A DNA stretch of 7,164 nucleotides from Helicobacteraceae bacterium (GCA_027056525.1 JALUKO010000328.1:1-7164); one strand, 5' to 3'; shown: positions 1 to 6,565, counted from the first letter of the stretch. Numbers and translations: made by a program. Notes: generated from the letters alone by a model not told the origin.

Positions 1-979
1 GGATAAATGGCTCAAACCCATAGGATTTACACTCTTTTTCGGCTCCACTGTTTTAATGATAGCGATGCCGTTTTTACCTGAGTTTTTGGTCTCAGCCGTA
101 GGTGGAGCAAAAAGGTGGATCAAGATTTTTGGCTTTTCTTTAGCACCTGTAGAGTTTTTTAAGGTGGGTTTTGTTTATTTTTTGGCGTGGAGCTTTTCAC
201 GAAAATTTGGTCATCACGACGGTATGGGTTTGAAAAATGAGTTTATACGTTTTGCACCGTATGGCGTTGTTTTTATAGGCGCGATGTTTGTTATTGCATT
301 TGTGCAAAATGATCTTGGTCAGGTGGTGGTCTTAGGCTTGACCCTCCTTTTTATGCTGATGTTTGCAGGGAGCAGTTTTAGGTTCTTTTTTAGTATTTTG
401 TCCGTTGCATTTATGTTTTTTCTGTTTTTTATTTTGACTGCAGAGCACAGGATACTCCGTATAAAGTCATGGTGGGCTTTGGCACAAAACAGCGTACTTG
501 AACTTTTTCCTGAATCTATTGCAAGTCAGCTCAGGGTTCCCACAGAAGTGGAGCCTTACCAGATAGGGCACTCTCTCAATGCCATTCATAATGGCGGGCT
601 TTTTGGAACAGGTCTGGCAAACGGCACTTTCAAGCTTGGTTTTTTAAGCGAGGTGCATACCGATTTTGTTTTGGCAGGACTCGCTGAAGAGTTTGGTTTT
701 GTGGGTGTGCTGTTTGTTGTTTTTATATTTATGTGGCTTTTGCAGAGAATATTTAAGATCGCTAACCGCTCAACAGATTCAACGATGTATCTCTTTAGTA
801 TCGGTGTAGGGCTTTTACTCTCTTTTGCATTTTTGGTCAATGCGTACGGGATTAGTGGAATTACTCCCATTAAAGGGATAAGTGTGCCATTTTTAAGTTA
901 TGGCGGTTCAGCGATACTTGCAGCATCCTTTGGTGTGGGTATGGTGCTTATGGCTTCTAAAAAAGCAAAAATGGACTAG
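1..979 (+). CDS. ftsW: FtsW, SEDS-family septal peptidoglycan glycosyltransferase (5' end missing)
   Basis: This is the C-terminal 325 codons of a multi-spanning inner-membrane protein. The frame is open back to position 2, so the ATG at 56 is internal and not the start. FtsW polymerises lipid II into glycan strands at the division septum with its partner transpeptidase FtsI. Visible SEDS signatures are GAKRWI near the left edge, QNDLGQ (corresponding to QPDLG), YQIGHSLNAIHNGGLFGTGL, the HTDF motif at about 656-667 whose Asp is the essential residue in studied SEDS proteins, AEEFGFVG, and the C-terminal ISVPFLSYGGSA. LSE replaces the common LPE just before the HTDF motif. The TAG stop at 977-979 lies 10 bases before murG, so the two are probably co-transcribed. 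RodA is the main alternative, but the murG neighbour favours FtsW. Confidence 0.93.
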   Translation, partial: DKWLKPIGFTLFFGSTVLMIAMPFLPEFLVSAVGGAKRWIKIFGFSLAPVEFFKVGFVYFLAWSFSRKFGHHDGMGLKNEFIRFAPYGVVFIGAMFVIAFVQNDLGQVVVLGLTLLFMLMFAGSSFRFFFSILSVAFMFFLFFILTAEHRILRIKSWWALAQNSVLELFPESIASQLRVPTEVEPYQIGHSLNAIHNGGLFGTGLANGTFKLGFLSEVHTDFVLAGLAEEFGFVGVLFVVFIFMWLLQRIFKIANRSTDSTMYLFSIGVGLLLSFAFLVNAYGISGITPIKGISVPFLSYGGSAILAASFGVGMVLMASKKAKMD

Positions 980-989
980 GTGGCAGAGT

Positions 990-2009
990 ATGAAAATGTG
1001 CATAACCGGTGGTGGAACAGGTGGTCATCTTATGATAGCCAGAGCTTTGGCAGAAGCAGCGGTTTCTCTTGGGCATGAGGTGATATTTATAGGCTCGATC
1101 AGTGGGCAGGACCAAAAATACTTTGCAGATGATCCACTGTTTACACACGCCTATTTTTTGCAAACAACAGGGGTAGTCAACCAAAAAGGCTTGAAAAAAA
1201 TCCAGGCACTTTGTAAAGTTTTCTTGGCATTTTTGAAATCAAGAAAAATACTTCAAGAGCACAATATAGAAGCGACATACAGCGTAGGCGGTTTTTCAGC
1301 TGCTCCCGCGGCATTTGCGACACTGAGTAAAAAACTTCCACTGTTCATACATGAACAAAATGCGGTTGAGGGAAGGCTCAATGCTCTTTTAAAACCTTAT
1401 GCTACACGCTTTATTTCGGCTTATGATGAAAGTTCTATGATCAAAGGTTACCCCGTCGAGAAAGTATTTTTTGAAAAGGCTCGTGTTCGAGAGGAATTAA
1501 AGAGCATCATTTTCCTTGGAGGATCCCAAGGGGCAAAAGCGATTAACGATTTGGCTTTGGGGATCTATGATCATTTAGATGCAAGGGGAATTAAGATTAT
1601 TCATCAAGCGGGTGAAAGAGATTTTCACAGAGTGCAAAAGGAGTATGAAAAACTTGGTGCCGAGGTGGAGCTTTATGGCTTTAGCGAGGATCTTGCTTCT
1701 CTTGTATCACGGGCTGATCTCGCGGTGAGCCGTTCGGGAGCGAGTACCTTATGGGAGTTGTGTGCAAATGGCCTGCCGGCATTTTTTGTGCCATACCCTT
1801 TTGCAGCGGGAGATCATCAGTTTTACAATGCCAAATTCATTGTAGATGAAAACCTCGGGTGGTGTGCACGAGAGAGTGAAGAGCTCACAACCAAGCTTCT
1901 TTTAGTGTTAGATGAAAATCTCAAGAACAGAAGCGAAGCACTTTTAAAATATGCTAAAAAAGATGTAGCTATACAAATGATACAGGATGTTGAGGATGCG
2001 ATACAATGA
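990..2009 (+). CDS. murG: MurG, UDP-GlcNAc:undecaprenyl-pyrophosphoryl-MurNAc-pentapeptide GlcNAc transferase
   Basis: This 339-residue GT-B enzyme adds GlcNAc to lipid I to give lipid II on the inner face of the cytoplasmic membrane. Motifs in order are GGGTGGHL (residues 7-14, N-terminal acceptor loop), SVGGFSAAP (98-106), HEQN (121-124), GGSQGA (177-182, start of the C-terminal UDP-GlcNAc domain), HQAG (205-208), RSGASTLWE (248-256, with the conserved Glu) and a PYPFAAGDHQFYNA block (268-281). The frame is open further upstream into ftsW, but the ATG at 990 puts the glycine-rich loop at the expected place and has AGGTGG at 978-983, which overlaps the ftsW stop. A second ATG at 996 is possible. 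The usual FPA after GGTGGH is replaced by MIA, as in epsilonproteobacterial MurG. The stop overlaps the next start (ATGA), which suggests translational coupling. Confidence 0.96.
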   Translation: MKMCITGGGTGGHLMIARALAEAAVSLGHEVIFIGSISGQDQKYFADDPLFTHAYFLQTTGVVNQKGLKKIQALCKVFLAFLKSRKILQEHNIEATYSVGGFSAAPAAFATLSKKLPLFIHEQNAVEGRLNALLKPYATRFISAYDESSMIKGYPVEKVFFEKARVREELKSIIFLGGSQGAKAINDLALGIYDHLDARGIKIIHQAGERDFHRVQKEYEKLGAEVELYGFSEDLASLVSRADLAVSRSGASTLWELCANGLPAFFVPYPFAAGDHQFYNAKFIVDENLGWCARESEELTTKLLLVLDENLKNRSEALLKYAKKDVAIQMIQDVEDAIQ

Positions 2010-2611
2010 TTAAAGAACTGGCACAGGATCTCGTCGATCTTATTTTTGACTGGGGTTATTTGGGGATATTTTTACTGATGACGATAGAGAGTTCTTTTAT
2101 CCCCTTTCCAAGCGAGATAGTTTTGGTGCCGGCTGGTTATTTGGCGTCACAGGGGCAGATGAATGTGGTGTTGATTATGTTAAGCGGAGTGGGTGGTTCC
2201 CTTGTCGGGGCACTGATAAATTACTACCTCGCATACAAGCTTGGAAGAAAGCTGCTCAAGAGATATGGTAAATATTTTTTCATCAAAGAGGATGCCCTTG
2301 CTAAAATGGACGGATTTTTTGAGAAGCACGGTCATATATCTACCTTTACGGGCAGACTTATTCCGGGTATCAGACAACTTATCTCTATACCGGCGGGGCT
2401 TGCCCATATGAATTTGGCTGTTTTTTCGTTTTACACAGCATTGGGAGCCGGCATCTGGGCGATGATACTTGTGTTGCTCGGTTATTTTATCGGGGAAAAT
2501 CAGGAACTTATCGATGCCTATCTCAAACAGATACTTGGAGTTGTTTTGTTGCTTCTTGTGTTGCTTGGAATGTGGTATTATAAATATCAAAAAAATAAAA
2601 TTATAGATTAA
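2006..2611 (+). CDS. DedA/VTT-family integral membrane protein, candidate undecaprenyl phosphate flippase
   Basis: This is a 201-residue hydrophobic protein of typical DedA length. The family signatures are ESSFIPFPSEIVLVPAG (residues 28-44, re-entrant loop with Glu28 and Glu37), GALINYYLAYKLGRK (68-82), the arginine motif TGRLIPGIRQLISIPAG (115-131, Arg117 and Arg123), and a W-x7-GYFIG helix (151-163). A last strongly hydrophobic helix (about 176-191) ends in a basic tail. Some DedA proteins have been shown to return undecaprenyl phosphate across the membrane, and others are tied to proton-dependent envelope homeostasis. Its start overlaps the murG stop by four bases, so it is probably translated in step with the lipid II synthase. 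That supports, but does not prove, a role in lipid-carrier recycling. No paralogue-specific symbol can be assigned from sequence alone. Confidence 0.9.
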   Translation: MIKELAQDLVDLIFDWGYLGIFLLMTIESSFIPFPSEIVLVPAGYLASQGQMNVVLIMLSGVGGSLVGALINYYLAYKLGRKLLKRYGKYFFIKEDALAKMDGFFEKHGHISTFTGRLIPGIRQLISIPAGLAHMNLAVFSFYTALGAGIWAMILVLLGYFIGENQELIDAYLKQILGVVLLLLVLLGMWYYKYQKNKIID

Positions 2612-2616
2612 AGGAG
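2611..2616 (+). promoter_or_regulatory. Ribosome binding site of bcp
   Basis: AAGGAG, 5 bases before the bcp ATG. Its first base is the last base of the dedA stop codon, so ribosomes ending on dedA would stop on the bcp initiation site. Confidence 0.8.
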
Positions 2617-2621
2617 AAAAT

Positions 2622-3092
2622 ATGATAGATGTAGGTGAGAGAGCACCCGATTTTTGTTTACCAAATCAAGATGATGTAGAGATATGTTTGCGTGATTTGA
2701 AAGGAAAGTGGGTTGTTTTATACTTTTACCCAAGAGACAATACTCCAGGGTGTACAACAGAGGCGTGTGATTTTACACAGGCATTACCCGACTTCTCAGA
2801 TCTCAATGCGGTCATACTCGGTGTCAGTGCAGACTCGACAAAAAAACATCGTAACTTTATAGAGAAAAAAGAGCTTGCCATCACGCTTTTGAGTGATGAG
2901 AGCACAGAGATGATGCAGGAGTATGGTGTATGGCAACTTAAGAAAAACTATGGTAAAGAGTATATGGGGATAGTTCGCACGACATATATTATAGACCCTG
3001 ATGGCGTTGTCAAAGCAGTATTTGCCAAAGTAAGAGTGAAAGAGCATGTTATCAAGGTGAAAGAAAAACTTCAAGAACTGCAAAATTCATAA
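2622..3092 (+). CDS. bcp: Bcp/PrxQ-type thiol peroxidase (atypical 2-Cys peroxiredoxin)
   Basis: This 156-residue cytoplasmic peroxiredoxin reduces hydrogen peroxide and organic hydroperoxides using thioredoxin-type reductants. The thioredoxin-fold core begins with VGERAPDFCLP. The active site is YPRDNTPGCTTEACDF, with Cys44 as peroxidatic and Cys49 as resolving cysteine, the Bcp/PrxQ spacing. Pro37, Thr41 and Arg118 complete the usual catalytic set. Two extra cysteines, Cys12 and Cys22, lie in the N-terminal strands. A strong AAGGAG site at 2611-2616 overlaps the dedA stop and sits 5 bases before the ATG, so expression as part of the upstream cluster is likely. No terminator is visible after the stop; the rpsB promoter follows directly. 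The link to cell-wall genes is positional only. Confidence 0.95.
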   Translation: MIDVGERAPDFCLPNQDDVEICLRDLKGKWVVLYFYPRDNTPGCTTEACDFTQALPDFSDLNAVILGVSADSTKKHRNFIEKKELAITLLSDESTEMMQEYGVWQLKKNYGKEYMGIVRTTYIIDPDGVVKAVFAKVRVKEHVIKVKEKLQELQNS

Positions 3093-3098
3093 ACAAGT

Positions 3099-3125
3099 TT
3101 GATTTAAAATATTTTTGGGTATAAT
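3099..3125 (+). promoter_or_regulatory. Probable sigma-70 promoter of rpsB-tsf
   Basis: A perfect TATAAT lies at 3120-3125, preceded by a T-run (3112-3116) as expected for epsilonproteobacterial housekeeping promoters, where the -35 box is weak or absent. A loose -35 candidate, TTGATT, is at 3099-3104 with a 15-base spacer. The predicted start is near 3132, which leaves a leader of about 140 bases. The site begins 7 bases after the bcp stop, so rpsB-tsf can be transcribed independently of the upstream cluster. Confidence 0.75.
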
Positions 3126-3131
3126 TCGCGG

Positions 3132-3274
3132 ATTTTTCTTCTGCATAGACTCAAGAAAACATTCACAGATTATGTCAAAAGCTAGTGCAACTTTCTTTTT
3201 TAAGGGATGTTTGTCCGACATACTCGAAGCCAACTAGTAAATTTCTGGCTGAAACAAGCCTTTAAGGATTACCT
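3132..3274 (+). promoter_or_regulatory. Structured 5' leader of rpsB, candidate ribosomal-protein autoregulatory RNA
   Basis: This roughly 140-base untranslated leader contains several complementary segments. A 7-bp hairpin pairs TTTTCTT (3134-3140) with AAGAAAA (3153-3159). AAAG (3178-3181) can pair with CTTT (3191-3194), exposing CTAGT in the loop. AGCCA (3228-3232) can pair with TGGCT (3246-3250). Its loop begins with ACTAG (3233-3237), which is complementary to CTAGT (3182-3186), giving a possible pseudoknot or kissing-loop pair. A competing 4-bp hairpin, GGCT (3247-3250) with AGCC (3257-3260), sits 3 bases before the AAGGA site (3264-3268). S2 represses its own operon through the leader in E. 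coli, so a similar role is a reasonable inference. The pairings are hand-found and unfolded by software. Confidence 0.45.
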
Positions 3275-4054
3275 ATGGTAACTATGAAAGACCTTTTAGA
3301 ATGTGGTGTACACTTCGGACACCAAACTCGTCGTTGGAACCCAAAAATGAAAAAGTATATCTTTGGTGTTCGTAAAAATATCTATATTATCGATTTACAA
3401 AAAACTCTTCGTTACTTCCGTAACACATACCAAATTGTTATGGATGCAGCTGCTGAGGGGCAAACTGTACTTTTCGTCGGTACTAAAAAACAAGCGCGTA
3501 ACTCTGTAAAAGAAGCTGCAATTGCATGTGGTATGCCATATGTTGAAAACAGATGGTTAGGTGGTATGCTTACTAACTTCCCAACTATTCAAAAATCTAT
3601 CCGTAAACTTGACGTTATTACTGAGATGCAAGAAAACGGTCAAATCGATCTTTTAACGAAAAAAGAAGCATTGATGCTTTCAAGAAAAAAAGAGAAACTT
3701 GAGTCATACTTCGGTGGTATCCGTAATATGAAAAAACTTCCGGATATGCTTTTTGTTGTTGATGCAGTAAAAGAGCACATCGCTGTTTTAGAAGCAAGAT
3801 GTCTTGGTATCCCTGTTGTAGCACCACTAGATACAAACTGTGACCCGGATCTTATCACATACCCTATCCCTGGTAATGATGATGCAATCCGTTCTATCCA
3901 ACTTTTTTGTCGTGAAATGACTGCAGCAATTAACGAAGGAAAAGCACTTCGTGAAGCTCCGGCAGAAGAAGAGGTGGCTGAAGAAGCTCAAACAGAGGAA
4001 GCAGCAGTAGAAGAAACTACTAAAGAAGCTCCGGCAACTACAGAGGAAGCATAA
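3275..4054 (+). CDS. rpsB: Ribosomal protein S2 (30S subunit)
   Basis: This 259-residue small-subunit protein binds late in 30S assembly and helps recruit S1. Hallmarks are LLECGVHFGHQTRRWNPKM (residues 7-25), IYIIDLQKT (36-44), LFVGTKKQA (66-74), ENRWLGGMLTNF (91-102), the coiled-coil insert around 125-150, LPDMLFVVD (155-163), and IPVVAPLDTNCDPD (179-192). The start at 3275 has AAGGA six bases upstream; Met4 would be too far from that site. The last 33 residues form an acidic Glu/Ala-rich tail (13 Glu, one Lys), which makes it slightly longer than the 241-residue E. coli protein. Codons favour CGT for Arg and GGT for Gly, unlike the envelope genes upstream, consistent with high expression. 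tsf follows after 2 bases. Confidence 0.98.
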   Translation: MVTMKDLLECGVHFGHQTRRWNPKMKKYIFGVRKNIYIIDLQKTLRYFRNTYQIVMDAAAEGQTVLFVGTKKQARNSVKEAAIACGMPYVENRWLGGMLTNFPTIQKSIRKLDVITEMQENGQIDLLTKKEALMLSRKKEKLESYFGGIRNMKKLPDMLFVVDAVKEHIAVLEARCLGIPVVAPLDTNCDPDLITYPIPGNDDAIRSIQLFCREMTAAINEGKALREAPAEEEVAEEAQTEEAAVEETTKEAPATTEEA

Positions 4055-4056
4055 TT

Positions 4057-5109
4057 ATGGCAGCAGTAACAGCAGCAATGGTTAAGGAGCTACGTCAAGC
4101 AACTGACGCTCCTATGATGGATTGTAAAAAGGTTCTTGTTGAAGCTGATGGAGATATGGAAAAAGCAAAAGAGCTTTTAAAAGAGCGTGGAATTGCCAAA
4201 GCAGCTAAAAAAGCTGATCGTGTTGCAGCTGAAGGTCTTTGTGGACTAAAAATCGCAGATGATTTCTCTAAAGCTTCTGTAGTGGAAGTAAACTCTGAAA
4301 CTGACTTCGTTGCTCAAAATGAAGGTTTCCAAAATCTTGTAAAAGATACTGTTGAAGAGATCTATACAAACCAACCTGCAGATGTTGATGCATTTATGGC
4401 TTCAGCATTCGGTGAAAAATTTACAGAAGCTGTAACAAAGATCGGTGAAAAAATCGAAGTTCGCCGTTTTGCAACACTTGAAGCTACTGCAGATGAAGCA
4501 CTCAACGGTTACATTCACTCAAATAACCGTATTGCTGTTATCATAAAAGCAAAATGTGATTCTGATAAAACTGCAGAGGCTATGAGAGAGACTTTAAAGC
4601 AAGTTGCTATGCATGCTTCTGCTATGAAACCAACTACTCTCAGCTACAAAGATTTTGATGCTGCATATGTAGAGAGCGAAACTAAAGGTCGCATTGAGGC
4701 ACTTAAAAAAGAGAACGAAGAGTTAAGCCGTCTTGGTAAACCTCTTAAAAATGTTCCAAAATATATCTCTATGATGCAACTTACAGATGAGGTTATGGCA
4801 CAAGCTGAAGCTGATATCAAAGCTGAGTTGATCGCAGAGGGTAAACCTGAAAAGATTTTAGACAAGATCATCCCTGGGAAAATCGCACGTTTTATTTTAG
4901 ATAACACACTACTCGATCAAGAGCAAGCGCTTTTAGATCAACAATATGTTTTAGATGATAAATTGACTGTTGCTCAAGCAGTTGAAGCAGCAGCTAAAAA
5001 ACTTGGCGGTACGGCTGAGATCGTTGAGTTCGTTCGCCTTGAAGTTGGTGAAGGGATCGAGAAAAAAGAAGACGACTTCGCAGCAGAAGTTGCAGCACAA
5101 ATGGGTTAA
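4057..5109 (+). CDS. tsf: Elongation factor Ts (EF-Tu nucleotide exchange factor)
   Basis: EF-Ts binds EF-Tu-GDP and promotes GDP release in the cytoplasm. The N-terminal UBA-like domain (about residues 1-45) reads ELRQATDAPMMDCKKVL, followed by GIAKAAKKADRVAAEG (45-60). The catalytic TDFVAQNEGF motif is at 82-91, with Asp83 and Phe84 as the expected EF-Tu-contacting pair. HASAMKP (186-192) and the C-terminal EVGEGIEKKEDDFAAEVAAQ (329-348) are family signatures. At 350 residues it is longer than the roughly 283-residue E. coli protein, mainly because of a charged helical segment near 212-260, which is also known in Campylobacter EF-Ts. GAGGA at 4043-4047 lies inside the rpsB 3' end and serves the start 9 bases on, so both are on one transcript. 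Codon use matches rpsB. Confidence 0.98.
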   Translation: MAAVTAAMVKELRQATDAPMMDCKKVLVEADGDMEKAKELLKERGIAKAAKKADRVAAEGLCGLKIADDFSKASVVEVNSETDFVAQNEGFQNLVKDTVEEIYTNQPADVDAFMASAFGEKFTEAVTKIGEKIEVRRFATLEATADEALNGYIHSNNRIAVIIKAKCDSDKTAEAMRETLKQVAMHASAMKPTTLSYKDFDAAYVESETKGRIEALKKENEELSRLGKPLKNVPKYISMMQLTDEVMAQAEADIKAELIAEGKPEKILDKIIPGKIARFILDNTLLDQEQALLDQQYVLDDKLTVAQAVEAAAKKLGGTAEIVEFVRLEVGEGIEKKEDDFAAEVAAQMG

Positions 5110-5126
5110 GCTTTTAGCTTACCCAT
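5101..5126 (+). terminator. Hairpin at the end of tsf, possible terminator or mRNA 3'-end structure
   Basis: ATGGG (5101-5105) with CCCAT (5122-5126) and TAAGCT (5107-5112) with AGCTTA (5116-5121) form an 11-bp stem with one bulged T and a TTT loop. The tsf stop codon (5107-5109) lies inside the stem. The bases that follow (ACTCTACATAAC) are not a T-run, so this is not a textbook intrinsic terminator. It could instead protect the mRNA 3' end or mark a factor-dependent stop. The symmetry itself is clear; its function is inferred. Confidence 0.5.
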
Positions 5127-5190
5127 ACTCTACATAACATAAAAATTATCACTAAAAACATCATTTTTTACATCTAAGTAGAAGTAAGCA

Positions 5191-5199
5191 TGATATAAT
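5191..5199 (+). promoter_or_regulatory. Extended -10 promoter of the NADH dehydrogenase-like gene
   Basis: TGATATAAT is a complete extended -10 element (TGn plus TATAAT). Start of transcription would fall near 5206, which leaves only about 19 bases before the GTG start. A T-run (5164-5169) lies upstream, and TTTACA at 5167-5172 is too distant (21 bases) for a standard -35 box. Confidence 0.7.
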
Positions 5200-5224
5200 T
5201 TGCAAAATTATAGAAGGCTCTTTT

Positions 5225-6421
5225 GTGAAAACTAACAAAATCATAGTTATTGGCGGCGGCTATGCCGGACTCAGAGCAGTTGAAAGACTTGCAAAAAACA
5301 AAAGCAATGAGATCATTCTTCTAGACAAAAATCCCTACCATTATATGCAGACCGATGTGTATGACCTTATAGCCAACGAGGAAGACTTTGCACAAATAAC
5401 GGTTGATCTCTTTACGTTTTGCATGGGTTTTGAGGGGAATGTAACTTTTTTCAAACAAGAGGTGACCAACGTAGATTTTGAAAACAAAAAGGTGATTACG
5501 CCTATTCAGAGATATAACTATGATTATCTTGTTATTGCAGTGGGTTCAAGAACAAGATTTATGGATAATGTCATTGGTCTTCGAGAACATGCTTATGGTA
5601 TCAAAGCACTGCATCGTGCCATGTATTTTAAGCAGAAGTTTGAGATGTCTTTATTTAAAAAGGTTGATGAGAGCGGAACATACTGTACCCCTTTGAGCAT
5701 AATTATTGCGGGTGGTGGATTGAGCGGGGTTGAGATCGCAGCTCAAATGGCCTCTTTTTCACGAGAGTTTTATCAAAGAAACAACTTTATATGTCGCAAG
5801 CTCAATATAGTGCTTGTAAATGCAGGCGAGCATATTCTTCAAGGGGTAGATCCCGTATTGGTTAAGCAGTCTGATCAACGACTCAAAGATCTTGAAATTG
5901 TTATAAAAAACAAAAGAAAAGTTGTTGAACTGACAAAGACAACGGTCAAGCTTAGTTGTGGAGAAATAATTCCCATGGACTTTATGATCTTTGCAGGGGG
6001 TATTGAGCCAAATGGACTTGTGCAAAATCTCGATGTGGCAAAAACACAAAGAGGATATATCAAGACCAATGACTATCTGCAGGTAGAAGCGTATAAAAAT
6101 GTTTTTGCTTTGGGAGACAGTACAACCATATATTATAATGGTGATCCGGTTGCTCCAACAGCCGATGTAGCAGAACAGATGGCAGAGTTGTGTGCAAAAA
6201 ACATAGAGGCTCTTATGGTTGGTAAAAATCTTCAAAAACATAACATACACTCGCGAGGGATACTGATAGCACTGGGAAGGGGCTACGCCGTAGCAACAAT
6301 ATTTGGCTTCCATCTCAAAGGATATATGGCATATATCTTTAAAAAAATTATTGAAAGAGTGTATGCAAAAAGATTGGATTATCGTTCTAAGCAAGGGTGT
6401 AAGAAAATATTTGATATATGA
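5225..6421 (+). CDS. ndh: Type II NADH dehydrogenase-like FAD oxidoreductase
   Basis: This 398-residue flavoprotein of the two-dinucleotide-binding-domain superfamily is probably a peripheral membrane enzyme passing electrons from NADH to quinone without proton pumping. The N-terminal FAD motif is VIGGGYAG (8-15). The NAD(P)H-binding motif is AGGGLSGVE (162-170). YDYLVIAVGSRT (99-110), REHAYGIKALHRA (120-132), and ALGDS (295-299, FAD-binding Asp298) support the NDH-2 group. The quinone-site motif AQxAxQ appears as ADVAEQ (313-318), with Asp314 in place of Gln. The start is GTG, with AGAAGG at 5212-5217 seven bases upstream. Sulfide:quinone reductase was considered, but its characteristic cysteine context is absent. 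It appears to be a single-gene unit between its own promoter and the next gene's. Family call is strong, electron acceptor less so. Confidence 0.82.
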   Translation: MKTNKIIVIGGGYAGLRAVERLAKNKSNEIILLDKNPYHYMQTDVYDLIANEEDFAQITVDLFTFCMGFEGNVTFFKQEVTNVDFENKKVITPIQRYNYDYLVIAVGSRTRFMDNVIGLREHAYGIKALHRAMYFKQKFEMSLFKKVDESGTYCTPLSIIIAGGGLSGVEIAAQMASFSREFYQRNNFICRKLNIVLVNAGEHILQGVDPVLVKQSDQRLKDLEIVIKNKRKVVELTKTTVKLSCGEIIPMDFMIFAGGIEPNGLVQNLDVAKTQRGYIKTNDYLQVEAYKNVFALGDSTTIYYNGDPVAPTADVAEQMAELCAKNIEALMVGKNLQKHNIHSRGILIALGRGYAVATIFGFHLKGYMAYIFKKIIERVYAKRLDYRSKQGCKKIFDI

Positions 6422-6525
6422 AATAATCACATATTTTATAATATTTTTTCTTGTTCTGAAACCTTTATCATAAATACTCAAAAATACAATACAATTTTTA
6501 CTAAATATTAAAATAATTTTCTTTG

Positions 6526-6534
6526 TGTTACAAT
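6526..6534 (+). promoter_or_regulatory. Probable promoter of the Ig-repeat lipoprotein gene
   Basis: TGTTACAAT is an extended -10 element with one mismatch in the hexamer (TACAAT), preceded by T-rich sequence (6517-6524) as is usual for this group. The leader would be about 25 bases. The rest of the gap from 6422 is very AT-rich and shows no clear operator or terminator. Confidence 0.5.
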
Positions 6535-6551
6535 GTGTAATACTTTCTTCC

Positions 6552-6558
6552 AAAGGGG
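6552..6558 (+). promoter_or_regulatory. Ribosome binding site fixing the lipoprotein start
   Basis: AAAGGGG, followed by a 7-base spacer to the ATG at 6566. It is a good Shine-Dalgarno match, and together with the signal sequence encoded directly after the ATG it settles the start. Confidence 0.7.
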
Positions 6559-6565
6559 TGTTTTT

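Noticed and set aside
56..58. ATG at 56 as a start of ftsW
   Set aside because: The same frame continues upstream to the window edge with membrane-type sequence, so this Met is internal to a truncated gene.
900..989. Upstream extension of the murG frame into ftsW
   Set aside because: The added 30 residues overlap conserved ftsW codons, do not resemble the MurG N-terminus, and the ATG at 990 has its own ribosome binding site.
3126..3274. Small RNA gene or tRNA-like element before rpsB
   Set aside because: No tRNA arms or CCA end are visible and no terminator separates the region from rpsB, so an mRNA leader is the simpler reading.
5225..6421. Sulfide:quinone reductase instead of NDH-2
   Set aside because: Scattered cysteines are present, but not in the conserved SQR settings, and the YDYLVIAVGS, EHAYGIK and AEQMAELCAKNI stretches fit NDH-2 better.
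6404..6447. AAAATATT / AATATTTT inverted repeat after the flavoprotein gene as a terminator
   Set aside because: It is all A-T pairs with a 28-base loop in very AT-rich DNA, so it is expected by chance and too weak for a terminator.
5759..6553. Long open frame of 264 codons on the minus strand
   Set aside because: It lies antisense to the flavoprotein gene, its product is rich in Cys, Ile and Tyr with no recognisable motif, and the plus-strand gene carries clear conserved motifs over the same bases.
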